Below, piece after piece: positions 43,040 through 54,792 of a stretch of DNA of 64,000 nucleotides; within the stretch, counting starts at the first letter, position 1, and every line of letters begins with the position of its first letter. The position numbers and the translations under genes were made by a program. The stretch spans positions 236,818,152 through 236,882,151 of the forward strand of contig OY821518.1 of assembly GCA_963682025.1 (NCBI GenBank), given 5' to 3'. The notes beneath the pieces are model-generated. The model had not been told where the DNA came from. It ran no database searches and was given only the letters and a program-made list of their open reading frames with translations. This stretch comes from Cordilura impudica. Taxonomy: Eukaryota; Arthropoda; Insecta; Diptera; Scathophagidae.

Positions 43040-44940
43040 AATTTTTTCTTACATACTCATTTTCTATTTCGGAGTTTGTAATATTTTTCTGGGATACTAA
43101 TTGAACAACATCTTTTTCATAACAAACTCTGGAGTTAGACTTCATTAAATCTCTTGCTTGAATAAGAGATGATAGTGTTTTTACTTGTAATCTATTTCTT
43201 AGCTTGGTTTTAATTAAGTTTTGAACAGAAAAGGCTCTTTCTACGCTTGCTGAAGAGTGTGGTATTGAAAGAATTCCTTGTACTACTCTATAAACATTTG
43301 TAAATAAAGGTTCATTTCACTGTTAATTTTTTCAATGTAACCAATTTCATTTGGAAATAATTTTAATACAAATGACACAATACTATTTGTGTCTCCACTT
43401 AAAACATGTTTAGCAGAAAATTTTGGAAACCAATTTAGATAATAATCCTGATAATTATATTTCTTTTTTATATATTCTAAAAATTTTATGTAAAAGCATT
43501 TCACATTTTCTTTAAATTGTATGACTTCTTCAACTGGAATCGATTTTGACACTATAAGTAGTTCAACAGCTGCGCCACAATAAATTTCCTGGGTCGGTAA
43601 TTGATGACTGTTGAAGTTTATATTTTCTACTTCTAGATCGTCAATATAACGTTTGCTTATAAAATTTCTGGCCAGCTGTCTAAAAAGTAATGATAGTCTT
43701 TCCACTATTACGTGAACTCGTGTATCTTCGCTTTGCATTTCTATGTTAATATCATTTATAATTTTTAGCACATATGAAAGAAATAAAAAGTATAGCTTCA
43801 TTATATGGCTTTTCAAGTTGTTCAATATGAAATTAGTTTTTTCCGAGTACTTCGGTTCAAAATTTAAAAGAGTAAAATAGTATGTAAGGGCTTCCCACTG
43901 TTCAATTATTCTATCAATAGCTGCTTGACGCGACAGCCATCTAGTTGGTGCATATTTTAAGATTGCATGTTCCTCAGAGTTAAAATATTTTTGGAACTTT
44001 GTAAAATCTTCCTTTCGGGAAGAGCTGTTGCAAAAAAAATGGTTGATACCACTAATAAGGTCGTCAATTGTTTTGGGTAAAGCCTCAGCAGCATGTTGGG
44101 AAGCCAAATTTAAATTGTGGCATATACATCCGCTCACATATAATGCTGGCTGCACTCCTTTTAGCAACGCCTGAACATTAGAGCTTCCCATCATAACCGA
44201 ACAGTTATCCGCACCAAATCCAATTAAATTATCAAAGGGAATTTCGTTTTCATCTAACACTTTTTTTATAGCGTTAAAAATTGATTTGGCAGAGCCGTCA
44301 GGTACTTGAACCAACTCTAAAAATCGGCCAACACACTTACCAACGTAAATCCTTATTAAAATTGCAAAATTTTTCGAAACGGTGCAGTCATTACTCTCGT
44401 CAACGATTATTGAAAAATATTGTGTTTTGCATATACTGGCAATTTGTTTTGTATTGGAGGGACCAACGCAGTCGCTTATTATTTTTGTTCCCTTTTTCCG
44501 ATTTATATTAAACGTCTTTACCATATTTGAATCAGTTATACCATTTTTTAATACATTATTTAAATGGTCCAATACAGAAAATGCAAGATTGTGCTCGGCC
44601 GCAAAGTTTGTTAACATTATTTCCAAGTTTTTAGCCTTGTAATTTATTGAATCCGTAGCTGTTATTTGTGTTATAAAGTTGTTAATTTTTGGGTTGCATT
44701 TTGCTTCAGCTTCTAATTTTTTGTGAGTTTCTGTTTCAGCATGTCTTTGTAGGTGATATTGGCTTCCAGATATGTTTGTATCACATAAAAAACATCTTTT
44801 CCCAGTTTTGTGTTCTCTAAGCCATGGATACGTCTATGTCCAGTCCGTTTTAAATTTTCTTTCAGCTTTTGGTTTTGAAGTTGCTTGTGAAGCACTTTCA
44901 TCAGAAGATTTTTCTCTAGAAAAAATAAAAAAACCATGAA
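43040..44940 (-). pseudogene. hAT transposase, nearly complete but frameshifted
   Basis: The longest frame, 44626-43283, encodes 447 residues with VDESND (Asp76), GFGADNCSVMMG (Asp140), SGCICHNLNLA (His170) and APTRWLS (Trp230), the standard hAT catalytic-core order. Upstream, another frame near 44830-44750 gives GKRCFLCDTNISGSQYHLQR followed by HAETETH, a C-C-H-H zinc finger. Downstream, 43300-43060 in a shifted frame gives ILSIPHSSASVERAFSVQNL, the dimerisation domain with the third catalytic Glu. Only about two frame breaks separate it from a complete protein, so it is a young corpse. Terminal repeats were not identified. Confidence 0.85.
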
Positions 44941-45479
44941 ATAGCTTGTTCTTAATTTACGAATTTATTAACCAACTTATTTAAAAATTTGTACATTTTT
45001 ATTTCATTTTAACATAAAACAATCACAATAAGGTTATTTTTACAGCACTTTTTACAACGGCAATGAATAGTTTTCTTAAACTTATTGCTTTTTTTAACTG
45101 AAAATTTTGACAGAAAACTCATTGAACACATTTATAACCACTCACTTTAAATTGATAACTTTAAAGAAAACAAAAACTAACATCGTTGCAATAAAAGGTA
45201 GGATTTTTAAAAGGGATAAATAGGTACTTTTTGGTGTTTTTGAAATTAATTAAATTATAGTAAAAATTATAAAAAAAACATAATTTTTTTTTTTAATTTT
45301 AGAAAAAAAAAAAAATAAATTTAAATTTTTTTTAAAATTTATTTTTAACAAATTTTGACAATATTTGGAGAGAATGAAAAAGGGCTAAAACGGTTTTTTT
45401 GTGGGGCCACTGACCATTCATGCCAAAAATGGCACTATTGTGCCAAATTTCCCAACAGTGCTATGCATATGAGTTTTGA

Positions 45480-46085
45480 ATATCTCCGTGACTGTGCTGA
45501 CTATCTTAAAATTAATATTTGGCCACAACAAGTCTATGGACAAAGTTTCAGATCGATCGGATGAGGTGAAGTGAGGTTTTAATCTCTCCGTGACTGTGCG
45601 TGACTATGCGTGACTGTGCGTGACTATGTCGAAGTTAATCTTTCTTTACAGCAAGTATATCGACCAAGTTTCAGTTTGATCGTATAAGTGGAAATGGGTT
45701 TTAAGTCCATCCGTGACTGTGCGTGACTATGCGTGCCTGTGCGTGACTATGTCGAAGTTAATTTTTCTTTGCAGTAAGTATATCGACAAGTTTCAGATTG
45801 ATTGGATGAGGGGAAGTCCGTTTTAGATCTCTTCGTGACTGTGCGTGTCCATGCGTGACTGTGAGTGACTAAGTCAAAGTTAATCTCTTTTTCACAGCAA
45901 GTGTATGGACCAAGTTTCAGATCGATTGGATGAGGGAAAATGACATTTAGATGACTCCGTGACTGTGCGTGACTATGCGTGACTGTGCGTGACTACCCCA
46001 AAATGAATCTTTTTTCACAACAAGACTATGGACCACGTTTCAAATCAATTGGATAAGGGGAATGGTGTTGCCCCACGACAGACAG
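45480..46085. repeat. Minisatellite, about 5 units of 120-126 bp with nested 10-bp repeats
   Basis: Each unit holds a run of GTGACTGTGC/GTGACTATGC ten-mers, a T-rich segment, then GGACCAAGTTTCAGATCGAT and GGATGAGGGGAA. Units start near 45481, 45586, 45710, 45832 and 45956, diverging by about 10-20 per cent by eye. The array ends in an ACAG microsatellite (about 46078-46100). It is non-coding. 45000-45480 and 46100-46340 next to it show no gene. Confidence 0.85.
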
Positions 46086-46339
46086 ACAGACAGACAGACT
46101 GAGAGTATGAGTTAAAAGGAAGAGTTTAAAAATAATCGAACACCTGGTTTATTTCAAATTTGCCTTTAATTTGTCTTATATTTATTTCTGTAAGAATTTT
46201 TTTTTTTATAAAATTTATGAATTCAGAAAGAATTTGAAATATATAATTCATCTTAACATGTTAGGAAGAAAATTTTCGACAAAAAATATTTTATAAGTTT
46301 GTTTTGATGTTTGTAAATATCAATAATATATTACTTTAC

Positions 46340-46520
46340 GCAGGCTTTTATACTTAATCGACTCTAAATCACATTCTTAGTCGATTTAACGACGCTCGCC
46401 TGTCCGTGTGTCAGTACACGTAAACCTGGTTCGCAAACTCAAGGTCTCCATTATACAAATAAACATTTTGATGAAATTTGATATATAAGCTTTTATAGGG
46501 TATGTTTTCAAGTCAATTTG
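46340..46520 (+). mobile_element. Helitron-like fragment, family C
   Basis: AGTCGATTTAACGACGCTCG, CCTGTCCGTGTGTCAGTACA and TTTTGATGAAATTTGATATA give the family C order. It ends in AAGCTTTTATAGGGTATG just before the family A copy at 46553. Inverted relative to the copy at 42436-42600. Confidence 0.55.
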
Positions 46521-46552
46521 GGGTGACTTAAATTTATTACCTGTTTTTACAA

Positions 46553-47186
46553 CCCCTATACCACTATGTGGTCAGGGTATAATGCCTTTGTGCTGATGTT
46601 TGTAACTAACAAAAATATTTAACATAGACCCATCTTTCATTATTCCGATCGACTCAGAATAACTTTCTGAATAACTTTCTCAATCGATTTAGCGTTGTCC
46701 GTCCGTCTGTCCGTCCGTCCGTCCGTGTGTCCATGTAAACCTTGTAATCAAACAAAAGGTGGCAAATATGAATATATTTTGATGAAATTTGGTATATAAG
46801 CTTCCATTCTTTGAAATTGTTGAAAATCGGTCCATGAACATACAAATGACCCCTATGAGATCTACTTAAACTGCCATAATATCGAGAGTGTCATATAGAC
46901 AAAAATATTGCACAGATTTTTCTCAAAAATGGTTTGTATATGTTTTTGCAAAAAATAAGTGACCTTACCAAATATGGTCGGGAGCGATCCATTTTTCGAC
47001 CTAGTCCCCATATAAATATAGCATCCGATATGAACTTTTTCATATCCGAAGGCAAACAAATTAATAACGAAGCCACTCAAATTAGATTTTTTATGCTTAT
47101 TTTCTATATCTAATTAGTTAGTCCTAAACGCATGGTATAGGGTATCGTATAGTCGGACTAGACTGACTAAAATTTTCTTACTAGTT
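46553..47186 (+). mobile_element. INE-1-like Helitron, family A, diverged copy
   Basis: CCCCTATACCACTATGTGGT marks the 5' palindrome, GTCCGTCC runs from 46697, and the end is a degraded hairpin TAGTCGGACTAGACTGACTA with TTTTCTTACTAG. It lacks about 130 bp in the middle relative to other copies. Confidence 0.82.
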
Positions 47187-47344
47187 TTGTTTTTTTTTTT
47201 TTTTGTATTTGATGTGTCCTTAAATTAACGTATTACCAGCTAATTCAGTTAAAATTTGTTAAAATGTGCTTTCTTTAATATATTTATATCTGGAAATTTT
47301 TATCCAGTATCGGCAACAGTTTTAAAACATTGGTTGTTATATTG

Positions 47345-47375
47345 AAGTGGAGGGTATCAAAGATTCGGCGCAGAT
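47345..47375 (+). mobile_element. Truncated family B Helitron tail
   Basis: GTGGAGGGTATCAAAGATTC then GGCGCAG matches the family B tail up to the first hairpin arm and then breaks off. Confidence 0.5.
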
Positions 47376-47629
47376 TTATGCTCGTACATAATTTTTTTTT
47401 TATTAACAATCGCTTTTTATTTATTGCTTGTTAATACAATTTTTTATTGTAATTTCCATTACCAAAAGGTGTTAGTTTTAGATAACATTATTTAAAATTT
47501 GCGTCTTTGTTTTTAGTTAAATTTTAATTTGCTTAGCTGACAATATAAATTTTTTATTCAAATTAATGATTTGAAATAGATTCAACCGTTTTCTCTACTT
47601 ACCATATACAGTTTTATATGTAGGTGTTG

Positions 47630-48076
47630 ACGAAATCACGATTCAAGATTTTAATTAACAAAACACACAGCAATTTTCTTTACATTGTAATTTTTTATTG
47701 AATCATAAAGTACACAGGATAGTTTTATGTATGGAACAAAACATCGAGCGAATGGCCTCCACGGTTCTTCTGGCACATACGCGCTCTTGTGTCGAATTTG
47801 CGTAAATGCGATTGAATTGCGTTGATGCAGCGTTGAATTTCGTACTTTAATGCACGGATGGTTGTGGGCTTATCATAGAAACTTGTATTTAAAATAACCC
47901 CATAAAACAAATCCAATGATGTTAAATTACTCGACTAGGGACAACCTCTGTTCAACGAAACGAGAGAGTACACGACCAGGAAATATCTCATGAATAAATT
48001 TAACATTTGTGAGCATAAAAGCAAATATGATTGTTTTTGCTGTGTTCAAATAAAGAGATAAACAGTCATTTTTCAA
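47630..48076 (-). pseudogene. Tc1/mariner-superfamily C-terminal fragment, copy 2, at the 5S array edge
   Basis: On the - strand 48076-47927 encodes CLSLYLNTAKTIIFAFMLTN and IHEIFPGRVLSRF. 47916-47725 encodes FYDKPTTIRALKYEIQRCIN and RGGHSLDVLFHT, the standard C-terminal blocks of this transposase group. It is the same family as 41291-41690, better preserved. The N-terminal part is absent: homology stops where 5S spacer sequence begins at about 48077. Confidence 0.78.
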
Positions 48077-48265
48077 AGCAACAAAAAACAGCAAATATGA
48101 TGTGGTGTATAAATGAAAACGAAAATTTTTATTTTTTTGTTGCAATTTTAATTTTTTTTGCAACAAAAATCGTTTTTTAATCCATAAAATTTTAATAAAA
48201 AAAAAAAGATTTTCTTAAATAAAAATTAAATTTTTCATAAAAAAAAAAAACAAAAAGTTGTTGGG

Positions 48266-48385
48266 ATGCCAACAACACGCGGTGTTCCCAAGCGGTCCCC
48301 CATCTAAGTACTAACCGCGCCCGACGCTGCTTAATTTCGGTGATCGGACGAGAACCGATGTACTCAGCGTGGTATGGTCGTTGGC
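48266..48385 (-). rRNA. 5S rRNA: 5S rRNA, copy 1
   Basis: 120-nt gene starting GCCAACGACCATACCACGCT and ending GTGTTGTTGGCAT on the - strand. It is a near match to the Drosophila 5S sequence as I remember it. The RNA is part of the large ribosomal subunit, transcribed by RNA polymerase III from an internal control region (A-box-like AAGCAGCGTCGGGC, C-box-like GATGGGGGACCGC). Ends 1-6 and 113-118 pair to form helix I. This is the outermost unit on the left. Its spacer is truncated at about 48077. Confidence 0.97.
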
Positions 48386-48979
48386 GAAAGAACATGCTTT
48401 AAGTAACACCACATTCTGTCATTTCAAATAAAAGCATATATTCAATATCTAAACGTTTATACATGCAGATACAATAACAGAATTATCATTACATGAGATA
48501 CTTATGCATATACATATATTTTAACTTTGTCATTGATGTTAGGCTTTTATTAACAAAAAACACCAAATATGATGTTTGTGTGTGTATTTTGTATAAAAGA
48601 AAATGAAAATTTGTAGTATATGTATATTTTGTTTTGTTGCAATTTCAATTTTTTTTTTTCAACAAAAAACATTTTTTAGTTAATAAAATTTGAATTAAAA
48701 AGATTTTCTTAAAAAAATATATTTTTCACATAATTTCCATAAAAAGGCAAAAAGTTATGTACATATATTTTAAGTATGTCATTTATATTAGGCTTTTATT
48801 AACAAAAAAACAGCAAATATGATGTGGTGTATAAATGAAAACGAAAATTTTTATTTTTTTGTTGCAATTTTAATTTTTTTTCAACAAAAATCGTTTTTTA
48901 ATTAATAAAATTTTAATAAAAAAAAAGATTTTCTTAAATAAAAATTCAATTTTTCATAAAAAAAAAAAAAGTTGCTGGG

Positions 48980-49099
48980 ATGCCAACAACACGCGGTGTT
49001 CCCAAGCGGTCCCCCATCTAAGTACTAACCGCGCCCGACGCTGCTTAATTTCGGTGATCGGACGAGAACCGATGTACTCAGCGTGGTATGGTCGTTGGC
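48980..49099 (-). rRNA. 5S rRNA: 5S rRNA, copy 2
   Basis: Consensus 120-nt sequence. The 3' flank has CCCAGCAAC and an uninterrupted long T-run (subtype seen in copies 2-5). Confidence 0.97.
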
Positions 49100-49691
49100 G
49101 AAAGAACATGCTTTAAGTAACACCACATTCTGTCATTTCAAATAAAAGCATATATTCAATATCTAAACGTTTATACATGCAGATACAATAACAGAATTAT
49201 CATTACATGAGATACTTATGCATATATATTTTAACTTTGTCATTGATGTTAGGCTTTTATTAACAAAAAACACCAAATATGATGTTTGTGTGTGTATTTT
49301 GTATAAAAGAAAATGAAAATTTGTAGTATATGTATATTTTGTTTTGTTGCAATTTCAATTTTTTTTTTTCAACAAAAAACGTTTTTTAGTTAATAAAATT
49401 TGAATTAAAAAGATTTTCTTAAAAAAATATATTTTTCACATAATTTTCATAAAAAGGCAAAAAGTTATGTACATATATTTTAAGTATGTCATTTATATTA
49501 GGCTTTTATTAACAAAAAAACAGCAAATATGATGTGGTGTATAAATGAAAACGAAAATTTTTATTTTTTTGTTGCAATTTTAATTTTTTTTCAACAAAAA
49601 TCGTTTTTTAATTAATAAAATTTTAATAAAAAAAAAGATTTTCTTAAATAAAAATTCAATTTTTCATAAAAAAAAAAAAAAAGTTGCTGGG

Positions 49692-49811
49692 ATGCGAACA
49701 ACACGTGGTGTTCCCAAGCGGTCCCCCATCTAAGTACTAACCGCGCCCGACGCTGCTTAATTTCGGTGATCGGACGAGAACCGATGTACTCAGCGTGGTA
49801 TGGTCGTTGGC
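49692..49811 (-). rRNA. 5S rRNA: 5S rRNA, copy 3, variant
   Basis: Two substitutions against the array consensus: RNA position 116 G to C, which breaks the C3-G116 pair of helix I, and position 106 G to A. It is the most diverged gene of the array and may be a pseudogene-like copy. Confidence 0.92.
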
Positions 49812-50398
49812 GAAAGAACATGCTTTAAGTAACACCACATTCTGTCATTTCAAATAAAAGCATATATTCAATATCTAAACGTTTATACATGCAGATACAA
49901 TAACAGAATTATCATTACATGAGATACTTATGCATATATATTTTAACTTTGTCATTGATGTTAGGCTTTTATTAACAAAAAACACCAAATATGATGTTTG
50001 TGTGTGTATTTTGTATAAAAGAAAATGAAAATTTGTAGTATATGTATATTTTGTTTTGTTGCAATTTTTTTTTTTTCAACAAAAAACGTTTTTTAGTTAA
50101 TAAAATTTGAATTAAAAAGATTTTCTTAAAAAAATATATTTTTCACATAATTTTCATAAAAAGGCAAAAAGTTATGTACATATATTTTAAGTATGTCATT
50201 TATATTAGGCTTTTATTAACAAAAAAACAGCAAATATGATGTGGTGTATAAATGAAAACGAAAATTTTTATTTTTTTGTTGCAATTTTAATTTTTTTTCA
50301 ACAAAAATCGTTTTTTAATTAATAAAATTTTAATAAAAAAAAAGATTTTCTTAAATAAAAATTCAATTTTTCATAAAAAAAAAAAAAAAGTTGCTGGG

Positions 50399-50518
50399 AT
50401 GCCAACAACACGCGGTGTTCCCAAGCGGTCCCCCATCTAAGTACTAACCGCGCCCGACGCTGCTTAATTTCGGTGATCGGACGAGAACCGATGTACTCAG
50501 CGTGGTATGGTCGTTGGC
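50399..50518 (-). rRNA. 5S rRNA: 5S rRNA, copy 4
   Basis: Consensus 120-nt sequence, with the long unbroken T-run terminator of copies 2-5. Confidence 0.97.
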
Positions 50519-51110
50519 GAAAGAACATGCTTTAAGTAACACCACATTCTGTCATTTCAAATAAAAGCATATATTCAATATCTAAACGTTTATACATGCA
50601 GATACAATAACAGAATTATCATTACATGAGATACTTATGCATATATATTTTAACTTTGTCATTGATGTTAGGCTTTTATTAACAAAAAACACCAAATATG
50701 ATGTTTGTGTGTGTATTTTGTATAAAAGAAAATGAAAATTTGTAGTATATGTATATTTTGTTTTGTTGCAATTTCAATTTTTTTTTTTTCAACAAAAAAC
50801 GTTTTTTAGTTAATAAAATTTGAATTAAAAAGATTTTCTTAAAAAAATATATTTTTCACATAATTTCCATAAAAAGGCAAAAAGTTATGTACATATATTT
50901 TAAGTATGTCATTTATATTAGGCTTTTATTAACAAAAAAACAGCAAATATGATGTGGTGTATAAATGAAAACGAAAATTTTTATTTTTTTGTTGCAATTT
51001 TAATTTTTTTTCAACAAAAATCGTTTTTTAATTAATAAAATTTTAATAAAAAAAAAGATTTTCTTAAATAAAAATTCAATTTTTCATAAAAAAAAAAAAA
51101 AGTTGCTGGG

Positions 51111-51230
51111 ATGCCAACAACACGCGGTGTTCCCAAGCGGTCCCCCATCTAAGTACTAACCGCGCCCGACGCTGCTTAATTTCGGTGATCGGACGAGAAC
51201 CGATGTACTCAGCGTGGTATGGTCGTTGGC
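51111..51230 (-). rRNA. 5S rRNA: 5S rRNA, copy 5
   Basis: Consensus 120-nt sequence. Last copy of the left spacer subtype (CCCAGCAAC 3' flank). Confidence 0.97.
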
Positions 51231-51825
51231 GAAAGAACATGCTTTAAGTAACACCACATTCTGTCATTTCAAATAAAAGCATATATTCAATATCTAAACG
51301 TTTATACATGCAGATACAATAACAGAATTATCATTACATGAGATACTTATGCATATATATTTTAACTTTGTCATTGATGTTAGGCTTTTATTAACAAAAA
51401 ACACCAAATATGATGTTTGTGTGTGTATTTTGTATAAAAGAAAATGAAAATTTGTAGTATATGTATATTTTGTTTTGTTGCAATTTCAATTTTTTTTTTT
51501 CCACAAAAAACGTTTTTTAGTTAATAAAATTTGAATTAAAAAGATTTTCTTAAAAAAATATATTTTTCACATAATTTTCATAAAAAGGCAAAAAGTTATG
51601 TACATATACATATTTTAAGTTTGTCATTTATGTTAGGCTTTTATTAACAAAAAAACAGAAAATATGATGTGGTGTATAAATGAAAACGAAAATTTTTATT
51701 TTTTTGTTGCAATTTTTTTTTTCAACAAAAATCGTTTTTTAATTAATAAAATTTTAATAAAAAAAAAAAGATTTTCGTAAATAAAAATTAAATTTTTCAT
51801 AAAAAAAAAACAAAAAGTTGTTGGG

Positions 51826-51945
51826 ATGCCAACAACACGCGGTGTTCCCAAGCGGTCCCCCATCTAAGTACTAACCGCGCCCGACGCTGCTTAATTTCGG
51901 TGATCGGACGAGAACCGATGTACTCAGCGTGGTATGGTCGTTGGC
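51826..51945 (-). rRNA. 5S rRNA: 5S rRNA, copy 6
   Basis: Consensus gene. First copy with the GCATATTCTTTC 5' flank and with the TTTTTGTTTT 3' flank of the main subtype. Confidence 0.97.
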
Positions 51946-52536
51946 GAAAGAATATGCTTTAAGTAACACCACATTCTGTCATTTCAAATAAAAGCATATA
52001 TTCAATATCTAAACGTTTATACATGCAGATACAATAACAGAATTATCATTACATGAGATACTTATGTATATATATTTTAACTTTGTCATTGATGTTAGGC
52101 TTTTATTAACAAAAAACACCAAATATGATGTTTGTGTGTGTATTTTGTATAAAAGAAAACGAAAATTTGTAGTATATGTATATTTTGTTTTGTTGCAATT
52201 TCAATTTTTTTTTTTTCAACAAAAAACGTTTTTTAGTTAATAAAATTTGAATTAAAAAGATTTTCTTAAAAAAATATATTTTTCACATAATTTTCATAAA
52301 AAGGCAAAAAGTTATGTACATATATTTTAAGTTTGTCATTTATGTTAGGCTTTTATTAACAAAAAAACAGAAAATATGATGTGGTGTATAAATGAAAACG
52401 AAAATTTTTATTTTTTTGTTGCAATTTTTTTTTTCAACAAAAATCGTTTTTTAATTAATAAAATTTTAATAAAAAAAAAAGATTTTCGTAAATAAAAATT
52501 AAATTTTTCATAAAAAAAAAACAAAAAGTTGTTGGG

Positions 52537-52656
52537 ATGCCAACAACACGCGGTGTTCCCAAGCGGTCCTCCATCTAAGTACTAACCGCGCCCGACGCTG
52601 CTTAATTTCGGTGATCGGACGAGAACCGATGTACTCAGCGTGGTATGGTCGTTGGC
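52537..52656 (-). rRNA. 5S rRNA: 5S rRNA, copy 7, single variant
   Basis: One substitution, RNA position 87 G to A (GATGGAGGACC), inside the C-box part of the internal control region. Confidence 0.95.
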
Positions 52657-53248
52657 GAAAGAATATGCTTTAAGTAACACCACATTCTGTCATTTCAAAT
52701 AAAAGCATATATTCAATATCTAAACGTTTATACATGCAGATACAATAACAGAATTATCATTACATGAGATACTTATGTATATATATTTTAACTTTGTCAT
52801 TGATGTTAGGCTTTTATTAACAAAAAACACCAAATATGATGTTTGTGTGTGTATTTTGTATAAAAGAAAACGAAAATTTGTAGTATATGTATATTTTGTT
52901 TTGTTGCAATTTCAATTTTTTTTTTTTCAACAAAAAACGTTTTTTAGTTAATAAAATTTGAATTAAAAAGATTTTCTTAAAAAAATATATTTTTCACATA
53001 ATTTTCATAAAAAGGCAAAAAGTTATGTACATATATTTTAAGTTTGTCATTTATGTTAGGCTTTTATTAACAAAAAAAACAGAAAATATGATGTGGTGTA
53101 TAAATGAAAACGAAAATTTTTATTTTTTTGTTGCAATTTTTTTTTTCAACAAAAATCGTTTTTTAATTAATAAAATTTTAATAAAAAAAAAAGATTTTCG
53201 TAAATAAAAATTAAATTTTTCATAAAAAAAAAACAAAAAGTTGTTGGG

Positions 53249-53368
53249 ATGCCAACAACACGCGGTGTTCCCAAGCGGTCCCCCATCTAAGTACTAACCG
53301 CGCCCGACGCTGCTTAATTTCGGTGATCGGACGAGAACCGATGTACTCAGCGTGGTATGGTCGTTGGC
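53249..53368 (-). rRNA. 5S rRNA: 5S rRNA, copy 8
   Basis: Consensus 120-nt gene with GCATATTCTTTC 5' flank. Confidence 0.97.
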
Positions 53369-53961
53369 GAAAGAATATGCTTTAAGTAACACCACATTCT
53401 GTCATTTCAAATAAAAGCATATATTCAATATCTAAACGTTTATACATGCAGATACAATAACAGAATTATCATTACATGAGATACTTATGTATATATATTT
53501 TAACTTTGTCATTGATGTTAGGCTTTTATTAACAAAAAACACCAAATATGATGTTTGTGTGTGTATTTTGTATAAAAGAAAACGAAAATTTGTAGTATAT
53601 GTATATTTTGTTTTGTTGCAATTTCAATTTTTTTTTTTTTTCAACAAAAAACGTTTTTTAGTTAATAAAATTTGAATTAAAAAGATTTTCTTAAAAAAAT
53701 ATATTTTTCACATAATTTTCATAAAAAGGCAAAAAGTTATGTACATATATTTTAAGTTTGTCATTTATGTTAGGCTTTTATTAACAAAAAAACAGAAAAT
53801 ATGATGTGGTGTATAAATGAAAACGAAAATTTTTATTTTTTTGTTGCAATTTTTTTTTTCAACAAAAATCGTTTTTTAATTAATAAAATTTTAATAAAAA
53901 AAAAAGATTTTCGTAAATAAAAATTAAATTTTTCATAAAAAAAAAACAAAAAGTTGTTGGG

Positions 53962-54081
53962 ATGCCAACAACACGCGGTGTTCCCAAGCGGTCCCCCATC
54001 TAAGTACTAACCGCGCCCGACGCTGCTTAATTTCGGTGATCGGACGAGAACCGATGTACTCAGCGTGGTATGGTCGTTGGC
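53962..54081 (-). rRNA. 5S rRNA: 5S rRNA, copy 9
   Basis: Consensus 120-nt gene with GCATATTCTTTC 5' flank. Confidence 0.97.
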
Positions 54082-54672
54082 GAAAGAATATGCTTTAAGT
54101 AACACCACATTCTGTCATTTCAAATAAAAGCATATATTCAATATCTAAACGTTTATACATGCAGATACAATAACAGAATTATCATTACATGAGATACTTA
54201 TGTATATATATTTTAACTTTGTCATTGATGTTAGGCTTTTATTAACAAAAAACACCAAATATGATGTTTGTGTGTGTATTTTGTATAAAAGAAAACGAAA
54301 ATTTGTAGTATATGTATATTTTGTTTTGTTGCAATTTCAATTTTTTTTTTTTCAACAAAAAACGTTTTTTAGTTAATAAAATTTGAATTAAAAAGATTTT
54401 CTTAAAAAAATATATTTTTCACATAATTTTCATAAAAAGGCAAAAAGTTATGTACATATATTTTAAGTTTGTCATTTATGTTAGGCTTTTATTAACAAAA
54501 AAACAGAAAATATGATGTGGTGTATAAATGAAAACGAAAATTTTTATTTTTTTGTTGCAATTTTTTTTTTCAACAAAAATCGTTTTTTAATTAATAAAAT
54601 TTTAATAAAAAAAAAAGATTTTCGTAAATAAAAATTAAATTTTTCATAAAAAAAAAACAAAAAGTTGTTGGG

Positions 54673-54792
54673 ATGCCAACAACACGCGGTGTTCCCAAGC
54701 GGTCCCCCATCTAAGTACTAACCGCGCCCGACGCTGCTTAATTTCGGTGATCGGACGAGAACCGATGTACTCAGCGTGGTATGGTCGTTGGC
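54673..54792 (-). rRNA. 5S rRNA: 5S rRNA, copy 10
   Basis: Consensus 120-nt gene with GCATATTCTTTC 5' flank. Confidence 0.97.

Noticed and set aside
48192..50528. Open frames of 67-69 residues starting MFFRQRPYHAEYIGSRPITE on the - strand
   Set aside because: They are translations of the 5S rRNA gene and its T-rich flank, repeated in each unit.
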